Positions 17,316 through 27,316 of a stretch of DNA of 64,000 bases are shown in pieces (position 1 is the first letter of the stretch; each line of letters opens with the position of its first letter). The stretch is taken from positions 248,001-312,000 of the forward strand of contig CBDFNQ010000038.1 of assembly GCA_965250225.1 (NCBI GenBank), written 5' to 3'. A program made the translations under genes and the position numbers. The stretch is from CBDEUK01 sp965250225 (GTDB lineage: Bacteria; Pseudomonadota; Gammaproteobacteria; Eutrophobiales; Eutrophobiaceae). Below the pieces are notes generated by a model. It was not told where the DNA came from, searched no databases, and worked only from the letters and a program-made list of their open reading frames with translations.

Positions 17316-18542
17316 CTAACGAGTTGAATATCGATTATCAATGTATTCATCAACAATTTTTTGAAATTCGCCCGCAATGTTCTTACCTACCAATGTCACC
17401 GTCTTTTTCCCATCGATAAAGACAGGGGCAGATGGCTGTTCACCAGCACCCGGTAAACTGATTCCAATATCCGCGTGCTTACTTTCACCTGGACCGTTCA
17501 CAACACAACCCATTACCGCCAGACTCATATCTTCTACACCAATATATTTCTCACGCCAGATAGGCATTTGACTCCGAACATAGGCCTGAATGCTGTCGGC
17601 CAATTCCTGAAAGACCGTACTGGTGGTACGTCCACAACCAGGGCATGCCGTCACCAATGGCGTAAAGGAACGTATGCCCATCGTTTGTAACATTTCCTGG
17701 GCTACAATCACTTCATTGCCGCGATCACCTCCCGGTTCTGGCGTTAATGAAACACGGATCGTGTCGCCAATGCCTTCTTGCAACAAAATACCCATCGCGG
17801 CAGACGAGGCAACAATTCCTTTCGAACCCATGCCCGCCTCGGTTAAGCCCAGATGCAAAGCGTAATCACAGCGAGAAGCAATATCACGATAAACCGCTAT
17901 CAGTTTTTGTACCCCACTGACTTTGCAGGACAACACAATCTTGCTGCGGGGCAGACCAATTTCTTCAGCTTTTACAGCACTGCTTAAAGCAGAAACAATC
18001 AGTGCTTCACGCATCACATCGTCGGTCTCTTTGGGAACTTTTAGTTCGGCATTCTCATCCATCATTTGCATGAGTAATGCCTGATCAAGACTACCCCAGT
18101 TGACCCCGATCCGAACGGGTTTATCGTACTCAATAGCCTTTTCAATCATTATGGCAAACTGGCTATCTTTCTTATCTCCAAGACCGACGTTTCCTGGGTT
18201 AATTCGGTACTTTCCTAATGTCTCAGCACAGTCTGGAAACTTCGTTAACAACTTATGACCGTTATAGTGGAAATCACCAACAATAGGGACATGGCAACCC
18301 GTTGCATCAAGCAACTCGCGTATCCTGGCAACCTGTTTTGCGGCCTTTTCTGTATTAACCGTGATCCGCACGAGTTCTGAACCCACAGCCGCTAACTGAT
18401 GGATTTGTTTGGCGGTTCCGACTGCATCAGCCGTGTCGGTATTGGTCATTGATTGCACAACAACAGGATTTGCGCCACCTATTGTGACCGAGCCAACTTT
18501 CACACCAATACTGGTGCGCCTTTCTTGAATACCATTATTCAT
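17316..18542 (-). CDS. ispG: (E)-4-hydroxy-3-methylbut-2-enyl-diphosphate synthase
   Basis: Converts MEcPP to HMBPP in the MEP isoprenoid pathway, using a 4Fe-4S cluster. The 408 residues include GGANPVVVQSMTNTDT at the N-terminus. The cluster cysteines lie in TACPGCGRT and in GCVVNGPGE near the C-terminus. It is of normal length for the bacterial (short) type. Confidence 0.96.
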   Translation of the reverse strand: MNNGIQERRTSIGVKVGSVTIGGANPVVVQSMTNTDTADAVGTAKQIHQLAAVGSELVRITVNTEKAAKQVARIRELLDATGCHVPIVGDFHYNGHKLLTKFPDCAETLGKYRINPGNVGLGDKKDSQFAIMIEKAIEYDKPVRIGVNWGSLDQALLMQMMDENAELKVPKETDDVMREALIVSALSSAVKAEEIGLPRSKIVLSCKVSGVQKLIAVYRDIASRCDYALHLGLTEAGMGSKGIVASSAAMGILLQEGIGDTIRVSLTPEPGGDRGNEVIVAQEMLQTMGIRSFTPLVTACPGCGRTTSTVFQELADSIQAYVRSQMPIWREKYIGVEDMSLAVMGCVVNGPGESKHADIGISLPGAGEQPSAPVFIDGKKTVTLVGKNIAGEFQKIVDEYIDNRYSTR

Positions 18543-18806
18543 TAGTACACTACATTAACCTAAAGACCAGGATGAGAAAGGCAGTCTACTTGGCAAGCCG
18601 AGGCTGTCAAGAAAATCACCGTCTAGTATGGATATAAACCTGAATTCATTGGTAATAACCAGAATAAATAGTAGCTTTTTTTAGGAAAAAACCCGGTTCC
18701 ATGCGATACTACGCGTCAGATAATCAATGAGTCGCATGACAGGTTTGAGCATCAAACTCACCGCCTGACGACTTAAAATAATTAAACACCAGATGAAATA
18801 TTTTCC

Positions 18807-19349
18807 ATGAACCAGGCAGAAAAAAAGTTTTTATTCGATCGTAAATCAAGCTATAGCCATTCCGAATTGTTAAGCTGCGGACTGGGTAAAATGTTTGGTG
18901 ATGGTAATGCACAACTTCCGCAACCACCGATGCTGATGTTTGATCGCATTACTGAAATCAGTGAAGAAGGCGGTGAGTATGACAAAGGGGTATTGATCGC
19001 TGAACTGGATATTACTCCAGAACTCTGGTTTTTTGATTGCCATTTCACCAACGACCCTGTTATGCCTGGTTGCCTGGGACTCGATGCCATGTGGCAATTG
19101 GTTGGATTTTATTTAGGCTGGATGGGTGCCCCTGGTCGTGGCAGGGCATTGGGTGCAGGACAAGTCAAATTTACCGGACAAGTTACCCCGGATAAACAAT
19201 TAGTAACCTATAAAATCAGCATGAAACGCGTAATGTTGCGCAGCTTGGTCATGGGGGTAGCCGATGCAGCTATGTTAGTGGATGGTAAAGAAATATACTT
19301 GGCAAAGGATTTGCGTGTCGGTTTATTTCAATCCACAGAAGATTTTTAA
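18807..19349 (+). CDS. fabA: 3-hydroxydecanoyl-ACP dehydratase/isomerase
   Basis: Introduces the double bond for unsaturated fatty acids by dehydrating 3-hydroxydecanoyl-ACP and isomerising trans-2 to cis-3. The active-site His and Asp lie in CHFTNDPVMPGCLGLDAMWQL, which is diagnostic for FabA over FabZ. It has 180 residues. fabB follows 25 nt later, the usual partner. Confidence 0.96.
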   Translation: MNQAEKKFLFDRKSSYSHSELLSCGLGKMFGDGNAQLPQPPMLMFDRITEISEEGGEYDKGVLIAELDITPELWFFDCHFTNDPVMPGCLGLDAMWQLVGFYLGWMGAPGRGRALGAGQVKFTGQVTPDKQLVTYKISMKRVMLRSLVMGVADAAMLVDGKEIYLAKDLRVGLFQSTEDF

Positions 19350-19374
19350 TCCAAACAGATAATAATTATAAAAT

Positions 19375-20589
19375 ATGAAACGCGCTGTCATAACCGGTCT
19401 TGGCATTGTGTCAAGTATCGGCAACAACAAACAAGAAGTCCTCGAATCTTTAAAATCAGGACGCTCTGGTGTCAAATTCTCCGAAGAATATGCAGAACTC
19501 GAATTTCGCTCGCATGTTCATGCGCCTGTCAATATCGATCTGGACGCACATCTTGATCGAAAAATGAAACGTTTCATGGGCTCCGCAGCGGCTTATGCCT
19601 CAATAGCGATGAAAGAAGCGATTGATGATGCTGGTCTCGACGAAAGTTTGGTCTCAAATCCCAGGACTGGGCTGATTGTCGGCTCAGGTGGCTCATCAAC
19701 TGAAAACATGCTGCTGGTTTCCGACACACAACGTGAGCGCGGTTCCAGAAAAGTGGGACCAACCATGGTTCCAAGAATCATGGCCAGCACCGTAAGCGCC
19801 GGCCTTGCCGTTGCGTTCAAAACCAAGGGCGTGAATTACTCAATTAGCTCTGCCTGTGCAACCAGTACACATTGCATAGGCAATGCTTATGAAATGATCC
19901 AGATGGGTAAACAAGATTTGATTTTTGCGGGTGGTGGTGAAGAGCTACATTGGACCAGTACTATCTTGTTCGACGCCATGGGCGCTCTGTCATCCAAATA
20001 CAATGCAACCCCTGAAGTTGCATCCCGTGCTTTTGATGCAGATCGTGATGGATTTATTATCTCAGGCGGCGGCGGCATTGTCGTTGTTGAAGAGCTCGAA
20101 CATGCGCTGGCTCGTGGAGCCAAAATCTATGGAGAGATTGTGGGTTATGGCGCAACCTCCGATGGCTATGACATGGTCAAACCGTCAGGTGAAGGTGCTC
20201 TACGCTGCATGCAAATGGCAATTCCCGAAAACACAACAATTGATTACATCAATGCACATGCGACCAGTACTCCAGCGGGTGATGTGGCTGAACTTGGCGC
20301 AATCAAAACCATCTTTACTGACAATATCCCAAAAATCAGTTCTACTAAATCGTTAACAGGCCATGGATTAGGCTGTGCTGGTGTCAATGAATCGATTTTT
20401 TCACTATTGATGATGGAAGAAGATTTTATTTCTGCCTCTGCAAATATAGAAACACTGGATGAAGCAGCACTGGACATGCCAATCGTCATAGAACGAATTG
20501 ATAACGCAGGGCTCAAAACCGTCATGTCCAACAGCTTTGGTTTTGGTGGCACCAATGCAACACTTACCTTTCAGAAATACCAGACCTAA
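19375..20589 (+). CDS. fabB: 3-oxoacyl-ACP synthase I
   Basis: Elongates the cis-3-decenoyl-ACP made by FabA. The 404 residues carry the nucleophile Cys in SSACATSTHCIG, His in NAHATSTPAGD and His in SLTGHGLGCAG, the C-H-H triad of KAS I. NSFGFGGTN is the C-terminal motif. Operon partner of fabA. Confidence 0.96.
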   Translation: MKRAVITGLGIVSSIGNNKQEVLESLKSGRSGVKFSEEYAELEFRSHVHAPVNIDLDAHLDRKMKRFMGSAAAYASIAMKEAIDDAGLDESLVSNPRTGLIVGSGGSSTENMLLVSDTQRERGSRKVGPTMVPRIMASTVSAGLAVAFKTKGVNYSISSACATSTHCIGNAYEMIQMGKQDLIFAGGGEELHWTSTILFDAMGALSSKYNATPEVASRAFDADRDGFIISGGGGIVVVEELEHALARGAKIYGEIVGYGATSDGYDMVKPSGEGALRCMQMAIPENTTIDYINAHATSTPAGDVAELGAIKTIFTDNIPKISSTKSLTGHGLGCAGVNESIFSLLMMEEDFISASANIETLDEAALDMPIVIERIDNAGLKTVMSNSFGFGGTNATLTFQKYQT

Positions 20590-20619
20590 ATCTCGACCTT
20601 AACATCAATGATCATTTAG

Positions 20620-21036
20620 ATGGACATCGCTACTGCAAAAATGATCAAAGTCCTGCTGAGCTGGACGGTACATTTATCACCAACATACAGCTTACCCGAA
20701 ACCCCTCCAAATCTTATCTATGAACCACATGAATATTTTGTCGAAAATAGTTGCAATGGAGTTGAAAAAAAATGTGATGTTCTTGGTTGGTATGATAATA
20801 GCGGGACAATTCATATCGATGACCGATTAAAAGGCAATGAAGATCCATACACACGTAGTTTGATTGTTCATGAAATGGTTCACTATTTACAAGATATTAG
20901 TGGCAACTTTGATAAGGAAAGCTGTGATGACCATGTCTTTAAGGAACGTGAAGCCTATAGCATTCAACGCTTGTACTTGCATCGCATAGCACAACGTAAT
21001 GTTGCGATATATCAAAACTATCCTCCCTGTAACTAG
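20620..21036 (+). CDS. Hypothetical protein with an HExxH zinc-protease motif
   Basis: A 138-residue protein with the motif LIVHEMVHYLQD and, 23-26 residues on, KEREAYSIQ, as in gluzincin-type metallopeptidases (HExxH plus a downstream Glu). Its Cys residues come as CNGVEKKC, CDDH and a C-terminal PPCN. The start (ATG 20620) gives a weakly hydrophobic N-terminus that is not a clear signal peptide. It lies between fabB and an exported protein, probably co-transcribed with the latter. Peptidase activity is inference from the motif. Confidence 0.6.
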   Translation: MDIATAKMIKVLLSWTVHLSPTYSLPETPPNLIYEPHEYFVENSCNGVEKKCDVLGWYDNSGTIHIDDRLKGNEDPYTRSLIVHEMVHYLQDISGNFDKESCDDHVFKEREAYSIQRLYLHRIAQRNVAIYQNYPPCN

Positions 21037-21048
21037 TAATAATTATTC

Positions 21049-21618
21049 ATGAGGCATTACACATTTTTTATTTCAATTGCCTTTCTTATTGCTACATCAC
21101 ACAGTGTTTTTGCAAATATTTTTGCTAAAACTATCACACGGGAATATCCAGTGCCTGGTCATGACCTGCTGGTTCTTGAAATACCTGAGCTGTGGAATGT
21201 CACTTACTATGAACCTGCTGTACGTCAGGCTCCAATTATCATTTTTTATCCCAGAGAAAAACCACATGCCTTTCAATTGACCATCTCGCCACTTTGGGAT
21301 GACGGTTTTCTTCGCGATGTTACTGATCCGGTTTTTATTAAAGAGTATCTCGAAGCCGTAGGGACTGAAATTTTAGCCTATTCCGATGAACAAAATCTTG
21401 TGCTGGTTCCGCTAACCGGAAAAGCAGGTAGCGGTTATTATTTTCAACTTTCTGATGGTTCAGCACCGCAAGAGGAGTACAAATTTTTGATGCAAGGGGC
21501 GCTTGCTATTGATGAAATTCTCCTTGTCTTTTCTTATTTCAGTAATGAAGCAAATGATAAAACCTCTGAGACCATCCTTAACTATGGTACAAGGTGCAAT
21601 ACAGAACCACCAACGTGA
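21049..21618 (+). CDS. Hypothetical exported protein
   Basis: A 189-residue protein with a signal peptide (HYTFFISIAFLIATSHSVFA, then NIF). The mature part is beta-rich with no motif I recognise (PGHDLLVLEIPELWNVTYYEP; FQLTISPLWDDGFLRDVTDP). It starts 12 nt after the preceding stop. Probably periplasmic; function unknown. Confidence 0.6.
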   Translation: MRHYTFFISIAFLIATSHSVFANIFAKTITREYPVPGHDLLVLEIPELWNVTYYEPAVRQAPIIIFYPREKPHAFQLTISPLWDDGFLRDVTDPVFIKEYLEAVGTEILAYSDEQNLVLVPLTGKAGSGYYFQLSDGSAPQEEYKFLMQGALAIDEILLVFSYFSNEANDKTSETILNYGTRCNTEPPT

Positions 21619-21700
21619 TGTAAACTTTGGGAAATCTCTAATTCATCCCAAAAAAGATAGTATAAAAATCTAATAATCAAATCTGGTAACTATTCGTGCA

Positions 21701-23503
21701 ATGGACATTCTTTTTTCCTTAGCGTTGATTGGTATTTTAGGCATTGGCTGCCAATGGTTGGCATGGTGGGCTCGTCTACCTGCAATATTATTTTTACTCA
21801 TCTGTGGGATCATCATGGGTCCCGTTACAGGACTGTTAAATCCCGATGAATTATTTAAAGATCTATTATTTCCTATGGTGTCGTTATCGGTTGCGGTTAT
21901 TTTGTTCGAGGGAAGTCTTACTCTTAAATTTGATGAGATAAAAGGACTCGGCTCCGTCGTACGAAATATGATCAGCATTGGCACACTGATCACCTGGTTT
22001 GGTACCGCTATGGCAGCACATTTTCTGTTACATTTCTCTTATGAAATATCATTTCTGTTCGGGGCAGTTGTCATTGTGACGGGGCCGACAGTGATTGTTC
22101 CCATACTGAGAACCGTAAGACCAAATGCCAAAGTGGCAAACATACTACGTTGGGAAGGGATCGCCATCGATCCCATCGGCGCCTTAATGGCTGTTTTGGT
22201 ATTCGATTTTATCATCTCCAAACAACAGGAATATGTTTTCGGGAATATCATACTCGTCTTTGGCACAATTATTGTCGTTGGAACTGTGATTGGCACGATT
22301 GCCGCCCTGGCATTGGCATACGTATTACGAAATCATTTAGTCCCTGAGTATCTGCGCAATGTGTTATCACTAACATTGGTATTTGGCGTGTACGCCCTGT
22401 CTGATCTTTTCGTGCATGAATCAGGATTACTGGCCGTCACGGTTATGGGCATCATCCTCGCGAATAAAAAAGATACGGAGATTGATGATATTCTTGATTT
22501 TAAAGAAACACTCAGCCTTCTGCTGATTTCAGGATTGTTCATTATCCTTGCGGCACGAGTTGAATTTCAACAATTTTATCAATTGGGCTATCCCGCGATT
22601 GGTGTTCTATTGATTTTGATGTTTCTTATTCGACCATTAAAAGTCTGGATTTGTTCTATTGGTTCTGATTTAACCAGTGCTGAAAAAATCATGATTTCCT
22701 GGGTCGGGCCGCGTGGCATTGTCGCAGCTGCGGTAGCCGCATTATTTGCTATTCGTCTTGAAGACGCTGGCTATCCCGAGGCCACGCTAATAGTTCCACT
22801 TACATTTTTGATCATCATTGGCACGGTGGTCATTCAAAGTCTGACTGCTAAAACTATTGCGACTTGGTTAGGTGTCCGTGAGCCAGAACCTAACGGTGTC
22901 TTAATCATTGGTGCTGGTAATGTGGCGCGCGTTATCGGCAAAGCCATACAGGAACTTGGTTTCAAGGTAGTAATGACTGATAGCAATTGGGAAAACACCA
23001 GTCTGGCACGCATGGAAGGAATGAGTACTTATTTTGGCAACCCTATCTCTGAACACGCTGATCGGAACCTTGATCTGATCGGTATTGGTAAAATGCTGGC
23101 TTTATCCGGCAGGGGAAACCTGGATACCCTTGCTAGTTTACGTTTTAGAACAGAATTCGGATCGCAAAGTGTTTATGAACTGAAATCAAACCGGGAAGAA
23201 ATCGTAAATGACAAACATACTGTTTCAACCCGACATAGGGGACTCCAGTTATTTTCCAATGAGGTGACATACAGCACTCTGGCTAATCGTATTGGCAATG
23301 GTGCAGAGATTAAAAAGACACAATTAAGCGAAGAGTTTGATTTTGATGCCTTCAAGGAAAAATATACCGATATTTCGATCCCTCTTTTTGCCGTCGACAA
23401 TAAGGAAAAACTACAGATTTTTTCAGCGGATAAGGAAATAAAACCTGAAGCAGGCTGGAACATCATTAGCCTGGTTTTATCAGACGAAAAAGCACTTGCC
23501 TGA
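21701..23503 (+). CDS. CPA1-type cation:proton antiporter with a C-terminal TrkA-N-like domain
   Basis: Residues 1 to about 390 form some 12 transmembrane helices of a Na+/H+ exchanger (LPAILFLLICGIIMGP; conserved VILFEGSLTL; VVIVTGPTVIVPIL; SWVGPRGIVAAAVAALFA). Residues from about 400 form a nucleotide-binding fold (GVLIIGAGNVARVIGKAIQELG), which probably senses NAD(H) or a nucleotide. At 600 residues it resembles NhaP2/CvrA-like or YjbQ-type exchangers. It is a single gene; the ion specificity cannot be told from sequence. Confidence 0.88.
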   Translation: MDILFSLALIGILGIGCQWLAWWARLPAILFLLICGIIMGPVTGLLNPDELFKDLLFPMVSLSVAVILFEGSLTLKFDEIKGLGSVVRNMISIGTLITWFGTAMAAHFLLHFSYEISFLFGAVVIVTGPTVIVPILRTVRPNAKVANILRWEGIAIDPIGALMAVLVFDFIISKQQEYVFGNIILVFGTIIVVGTVIGTIAALALAYVLRNHLVPEYLRNVLSLTLVFGVYALSDLFVHESGLLAVTVMGIILANKKDTEIDDILDFKETLSLLLISGLFIILAARVEFQQFYQLGYPAIGVLLILMFLIRPLKVWICSIGSDLTSAEKIMISWVGPRGIVAAAVAALFAIRLEDAGYPEATLIVPLTFLIIIGTVVIQSLTAKTIATWLGVREPEPNGVLIIGAGNVARVIGKAIQELGFKVVMTDSNWENTSLARMEGMSTYFGNPISEHADRNLDLIGIGKMLALSGRGNLDTLASLRFRTEFGSQSVYELKSNREEIVNDKHTVSTRHRGLQLFSNEVTYSTLANRIGNGAEIKKTQLSEEFDFDAFKEKYTDISIPLFAVDNKEKLQIFSADKEIKPEAGWNIISLVLSDEKALA

Positions 23504-23637
23504 AATATCGTTTTTTTGTGAAACAGTTCTCAGAAAACATCACTTTTTGATGTCTTCATTCACAGTGAATATTCCATTCATTGACTACACTTTAATTCGA
23601 AGTCATCATTTTTCTCTATTTATCTGTATATATGGCT

Positions 23638-23689
23638 CGGAACTGACCTTACACCCTCCTCCCCCAACAAGGCAGTTCCGGGGTTTTAT
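23638..23689 (+). terminator. Terminator-like hairpin with C-rich loop 1
   Basis: CGGAACTG-A-CCTT pairs with AAGG-CAGTTCCG (12 bp, one bulge) around an 18-nt loop containing CCCTCCTCCCCC, complementary to Shine-Dalgarno sequences. GGGGTTTTAT follows. It could end the antiporter transcript or a small RNA. Confidence 0.55.
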
Positions 23690-23879
23690 ATGAGCACCCT
23701 CTATTTCCTGCCAGATAATCTATATAGAAGTTCACAGCTATCACGTTATGTTAAGCAGTGTGAACAGTATCACGCAAACAAGTCAGAACTGTGCGGTTAT
23801 TCACAGATAAACCCTATTTACTCTACTAGACTTGTTTCCGAAGACATCAATACTTCTCTTTATAAATGCTGTATGCAGA

Positions 23880-23923
23880 TCGGAATTGGCCTACCCCCCC
23901 TCAGGTTGATTCCGATTTTTTTT
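23880..23923 (+). terminator. Terminator-like hairpin with C-rich loop 2
   Basis: TCGGAAT (23880) pairs with ATTCCGA (23909-23915). The stem is extended by three wobble pairs and CCT/AGG, with the loop ACCCCCCCTC, and eight T follow. It lies 190 nt after the last base of hairpin 1, with no gene between. Confidence 0.65.
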
Positions 23924-24078
23924 GTCTACATGTTTCATATACCGAGAAAAAATAGCTATTATTAACAATGACAAAAAATATTGGGATTTGAGTGAATTAC
24001 CATATTTTTTGTCTATTATCTAATGAGGCGCTGTTATACTAAAATTTCTTTCCATCTAGATTATTTTTTATACGTTAT

Positions 24079-25986
24079 ATGTCTGAAACAACTCACCACA
24101 ATGCACTGAAACCTGGATACAAATTATTCTGGTATCAAATCGAGAGCGTCCTTGGACAAGGCGCATTTGGTATTACCTATCTGGCACGGGATATCAATCT
24201 GGATAGGCAGGTCGCAATCAAAGAATACATGCCTGGCCAATTTTCCATGCGCTCTAGTGAAAACAGTGTAGAGCCCATATCAAATGATTTACAAACAGAT
24301 TTTACCTCCGGCTTGAAACGCTTTATTAGTGAGGCCAGAACCCTGACCAAATTCAAACACCCCAATCTGGTTCAGGTTTTCAATATCTTTGAAAAAAATA
24401 ATACCGCTTATATGGTCATGAACTATGAAGTTGGTAAGAGTCTGAAGCAACTTCTCAGGGCAAAAAAAACATTAACTGAACTGGAGCTCATGCGCATACT
24501 CATTCCTTTGCTCGATGGACTGGAAGTCATGCACGAGAAAGGCTTCATTCATCGCGATATCAAGCCAGGCAATATTTTTATTCGACGCAATGACAGCCCG
24601 GTGCTACTGGATTTCGGATCTGCAAGACAAACTCGTTATTACTTTAGCGATGATGAAGACTCTCAGGTAAAAACCCTGACTAATTTTGTTTCACCGGGAT
24701 ATACACCTATTGAACAGTATACCGGGAAAAGTGATCGACAAGGCCCCTGGACCGACATCTATTCTATGGGTGCAACCCTGTACAAATGTATTACCGGGAA
24801 GATGCCGACGGAAGCAGTTGAAAGAAGTGAGAGTATCGTCCATGTTAGTAAGGATGAATACAGTAAACTCACTGATGTGGTTGATGGAAAATATTCAAAA
24901 AGTTTTTTAACGGCTATTGATCATTCACTGGAATTTAAGGCGCCACATCGTCCGCAAACAATCGAAGAATGGAAAAAGGAATTTGGAATTACTGAGGATG
25001 ATATCGACACAATTCAAATGCCGGATTTGGATAGAATACGATGTGCAGAAGAAGAAAATGATCATGCCGAATTTAATGTTGACATAAATCTATCAGAGCC
25101 TGCAACCGAGCTAAGCGATGAGACAGCTACACTGACAGAAGAAACCACTATCTTTCTGGATGACCGAACCCTGACATCTCCTGCACTCCTGCCTGGGAAA
25201 AAATCCAGATTCATACAATACGCTACAGCAGCTACATTAGTATTAGGGTCGTTTACTGTGTTTAACTGGCCGGATCAGAAAGAACCACTGACAGAACAGC
25301 AGAATATCCCGATCACGTCACTTCCTGAAGAAACAGAGAATATTGAAATCGATCTAACACCTTCACCCACAATCGTTACTGAAACACTCGTTACTGAAGT
25401 AGAGATCGAAGAAAATAGTTTACCCAACGAGGAGCATGAAAACCTCATCGTTACTGAAGAGACAACAGACAACGAAGTTGAAGACAATCAAGAATCAGAA
25501 ATTGAATCTCAGATACAAGAACTGTTGGCTCTTGCAGCAAAAGATGTCAAAGCACAAAGACTGACTGTGCCCAAAGGAAATAACGCCTATGAAAAATATA
25601 ACGAGGCACTTGAATTAGACAGCAATAATGAAAGTGCCAAACAAGGCATATTATTATTAACTGACAAATACATGTTGTTTACATACAAGGCGATTGAAAA
25701 TAATCAATTTAATAAAGGCCGATACTATCTTGCAAAAGCCGATGGAATTTCTCCTGGCCTGAAACAAATAGACAGAGCAAGAGAACATTTGCAAAGGAAA
25801 GAAAGGCAATATCTTGTTGCGAAAGCTGCGCCTGTTAAACCAAAACCGACAGTGACTACGACCCAACAAACTACTAAACAAGATGGTGTAAAAGTGGTTG
25901 ATCTATCTTCACAAGCTAAAAACGAACCAGCCCCTAAAAATCCAATTGACAATACTATTAATACGATTAAAGACTGGTTTGATTAA
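24079..25986 (+). CDS. Membrane-anchored Ser/Thr protein kinase
   Basis: Residues about 17-290 are a Hanks-type kinase: Gly loop GQGAFGITYLARD, catalytic Lys in VAIKEY, catalytic loop HRDIKPGNIF, metal-binding DFGSA and the SPGYTPIEQY activation segment. An acidic linker follows. One transmembrane helix lies at about 376-393 (YATAATLVLGSFTVF), then a Glu/Thr-rich periplasmic stalk and a helical, TPR-like C-terminal region (AYEKYNEALELDSNNESAKQ). The kinase is cytoplasmic and the C-terminal part outside. A gene of unknown function follows at 26135. Confidence 0.88.
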   Translation: MSETTHHNALKPGYKLFWYQIESVLGQGAFGITYLARDINLDRQVAIKEYMPGQFSMRSSENSVEPISNDLQTDFTSGLKRFISEARTLTKFKHPNLVQVFNIFEKNNTAYMVMNYEVGKSLKQLLRAKKTLTELELMRILIPLLDGLEVMHEKGFIHRDIKPGNIFIRRNDSPVLLDFGSARQTRYYFSDDEDSQVKTLTNFVSPGYTPIEQYTGKSDRQGPWTDIYSMGATLYKCITGKMPTEAVERSESIVHVSKDEYSKLTDVVDGKYSKSFLTAIDHSLEFKAPHRPQTIEEWKKEFGITEDDIDTIQMPDLDRIRCAEEENDHAEFNVDINLSEPATELSDETATLTEETTIFLDDRTLTSPALLPGKKSRFIQYATAATLVLGSFTVFNWPDQKEPLTEQQNIPITSLPEETENIEIDLTPSPTIVTETLVTEVEIEENSLPNEEHENLIVTEETTDNEVEDNQESEIESQIQELLALAAKDVKAQRLTVPKGNNAYEKYNEALELDSNNESAKQGILLLTDKYMLFTYKAIENNQFNKGRYYLAKADGISPGLKQIDRAREHLQRKERQYLVAKAAPVKPKPTVTTTQQTTKQDGVKVVDLSSQAKNEPAPKNPIDNTINTIKDWFD

Positions 25987-26134
25987 TCTGTAAACACCAC
26001 AAAACCTTAATCAGTAAACTCCGACAAATAAAATAAAAACTGTTTTTAAGGTGATAGAGTTTAGGTATAGTAACCATGAAATATTAAGGTTGCTTTAGAA
26101 TTATAAACTTAAATTATAGTCATCCAAAAGCAAT

Positions 26135-27295
26135 ATGAATTCCAAATTATCTGTCGACGTTTTTAAGATCGATACAGAAACACCCATGCCGATGTATCGA
26201 TTTGCCAATAGTGCCGACTTAAAAGCATTGTTCCAGACTCAAATAGATCGGTTTCCGAGAGTTCAGGTAAACGATGTAAAACAATTAATGTTTTCAGAGT
26301 TTGGGGGGATTATGATTCGTCCTCAAGGAGAACCTCAAGATCAATTAACACATATCCTTTTTCCTGAAACATCATTATCCATTCCAAGGGCTGGCCGTTC
26401 GTTACGCCATCACTCAGATATTACCTTTCCACAAGCCAGGTTAATGGTCGATGTTGCTACAAATTCTTTGTATGCACAGGTTATGGCGGACCATTCAACA
26501 GATGATGAACTAACTGAACGTGTATCTTTGATTCTATCAACCAATGATGTCTTCTTTAATTCAGATCTATGGAAATACTTCTCTAAACATGACCAACAAA
26601 TATTATCGCAATTTGGATTTGGTCCTGGCATGACATTTGAAGAATGGGCTATAACAATTACAAATTATCCGGCAGCCTTTTTAAGTCAATACGAAACTAA
26701 TGGACGAATAACAACCTTTAAAGAATTACCTTTAAATATTAATCAGCGCGGAAATATTGGAACTCTGAATTCATATCACCAAATGCCTGGTTTCATTTTA
26801 TATGCCCTGTTACAAAATATTTTTACAGAAGATGATTTTTATGAAATTGGTTCGGCGCATATTCATCCAGAGAAAGAATTTAAAGGGTTGTCTGAAGCTG
26901 TCGCAAAAATAATTGGAGAGAGAAAAACACAGATGACGATTTCACCAGCTGACGTAAGGGTAATCAGAGGAAGTTTTGATTCAAATAAAATTATACTCGG
27001 AAAACACGGAGAACAAAATAAACGTACTGGTGAGTCTTTTATATCTATAGTCGGCGTAGATTCGGAAGGCAAAGTAAAAGATATCCAACATCACGACTTT
27101 GGTTTAATTGACAATATGCAAGAAATGAATGACTTAAATGACCGCACATTAGAAACATTTGGAAAAAGTAATCCTGATATAGGACTAATAGCCGAACACT
27201 ATGAGTTTTTTAGTGACCCTAGTATGGCTTCAAATGAATTAAATGGCGAAGTAGGATCCCATGTTGGTGATCGTACCTACGTAAGTAAAATGTAA
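26135..27295 (+). CDS. Hypothetical protein, 386 residues
   Basis: I do not recognise this protein. It has no signal peptide or membrane segment and looks like a soluble cytoplasmic protein with mixed alpha/beta content (MFSEFGGIMIRPQGEP; FQQ-free N-half; HHDFGLIDNMQEMNDLNDRT near the end). It lies 148 bp after the kinase on the same strand and convergent with the helicase gene at 27317. It is more A+T-rich than its neighbours. It could be a substrate or partner of the kinase; nothing in the sequence proves this. Confidence 0.55.
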   Translation: MNSKLSVDVFKIDTETPMPMYRFANSADLKALFQTQIDRFPRVQVNDVKQLMFSEFGGIMIRPQGEPQDQLTHILFPETSLSIPRAGRSLRHHSDITFPQARLMVDVATNSLYAQVMADHSTDDELTERVSLILSTNDVFFNSDLWKYFSKHDQQILSQFGFGPGMTFEEWAITITNYPAAFLSQYETNGRITTFKELPLNINQRGNIGTLNSYHQMPGFILYALLQNIFTEDDFYEIGSAHIHPEKEFKGLSEAVAKIIGERKTQMTISPADVRVIRGSFDSNKIILGKHGEQNKRTGESFISIVGVDSEGKVKDIQHHDFGLIDNMQEMNDLNDRTLETFGKSNPDIGLIAEHYEFFSDPSMASNELNGEVGSHVGDRTYVSKM

Positions 27296-27316
27296 TAATC
27301 TGCAACCATGATATCC

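Larger units (their letters stand above)
23504..24078. other. 575-bp gap without a convincing protein gene
   Basis: Short ORFs here are not supported. The notable content is two rho-independent-terminator-like hairpins, each with a C-rich loop (23638 and 23880), in tandem on the + strand. The second has no gene in front of it, so small RNAs are possible. TATACT at 24035 could be part of the promoter for the kinase gene. Confidence 0.5.

Noticed and set aside
23690..23965. 91-codon open frame on the + strand
   Set aside because: It runs through the terminator-like hairpin at 23880 and has no ribosome site or recognisable protein features.
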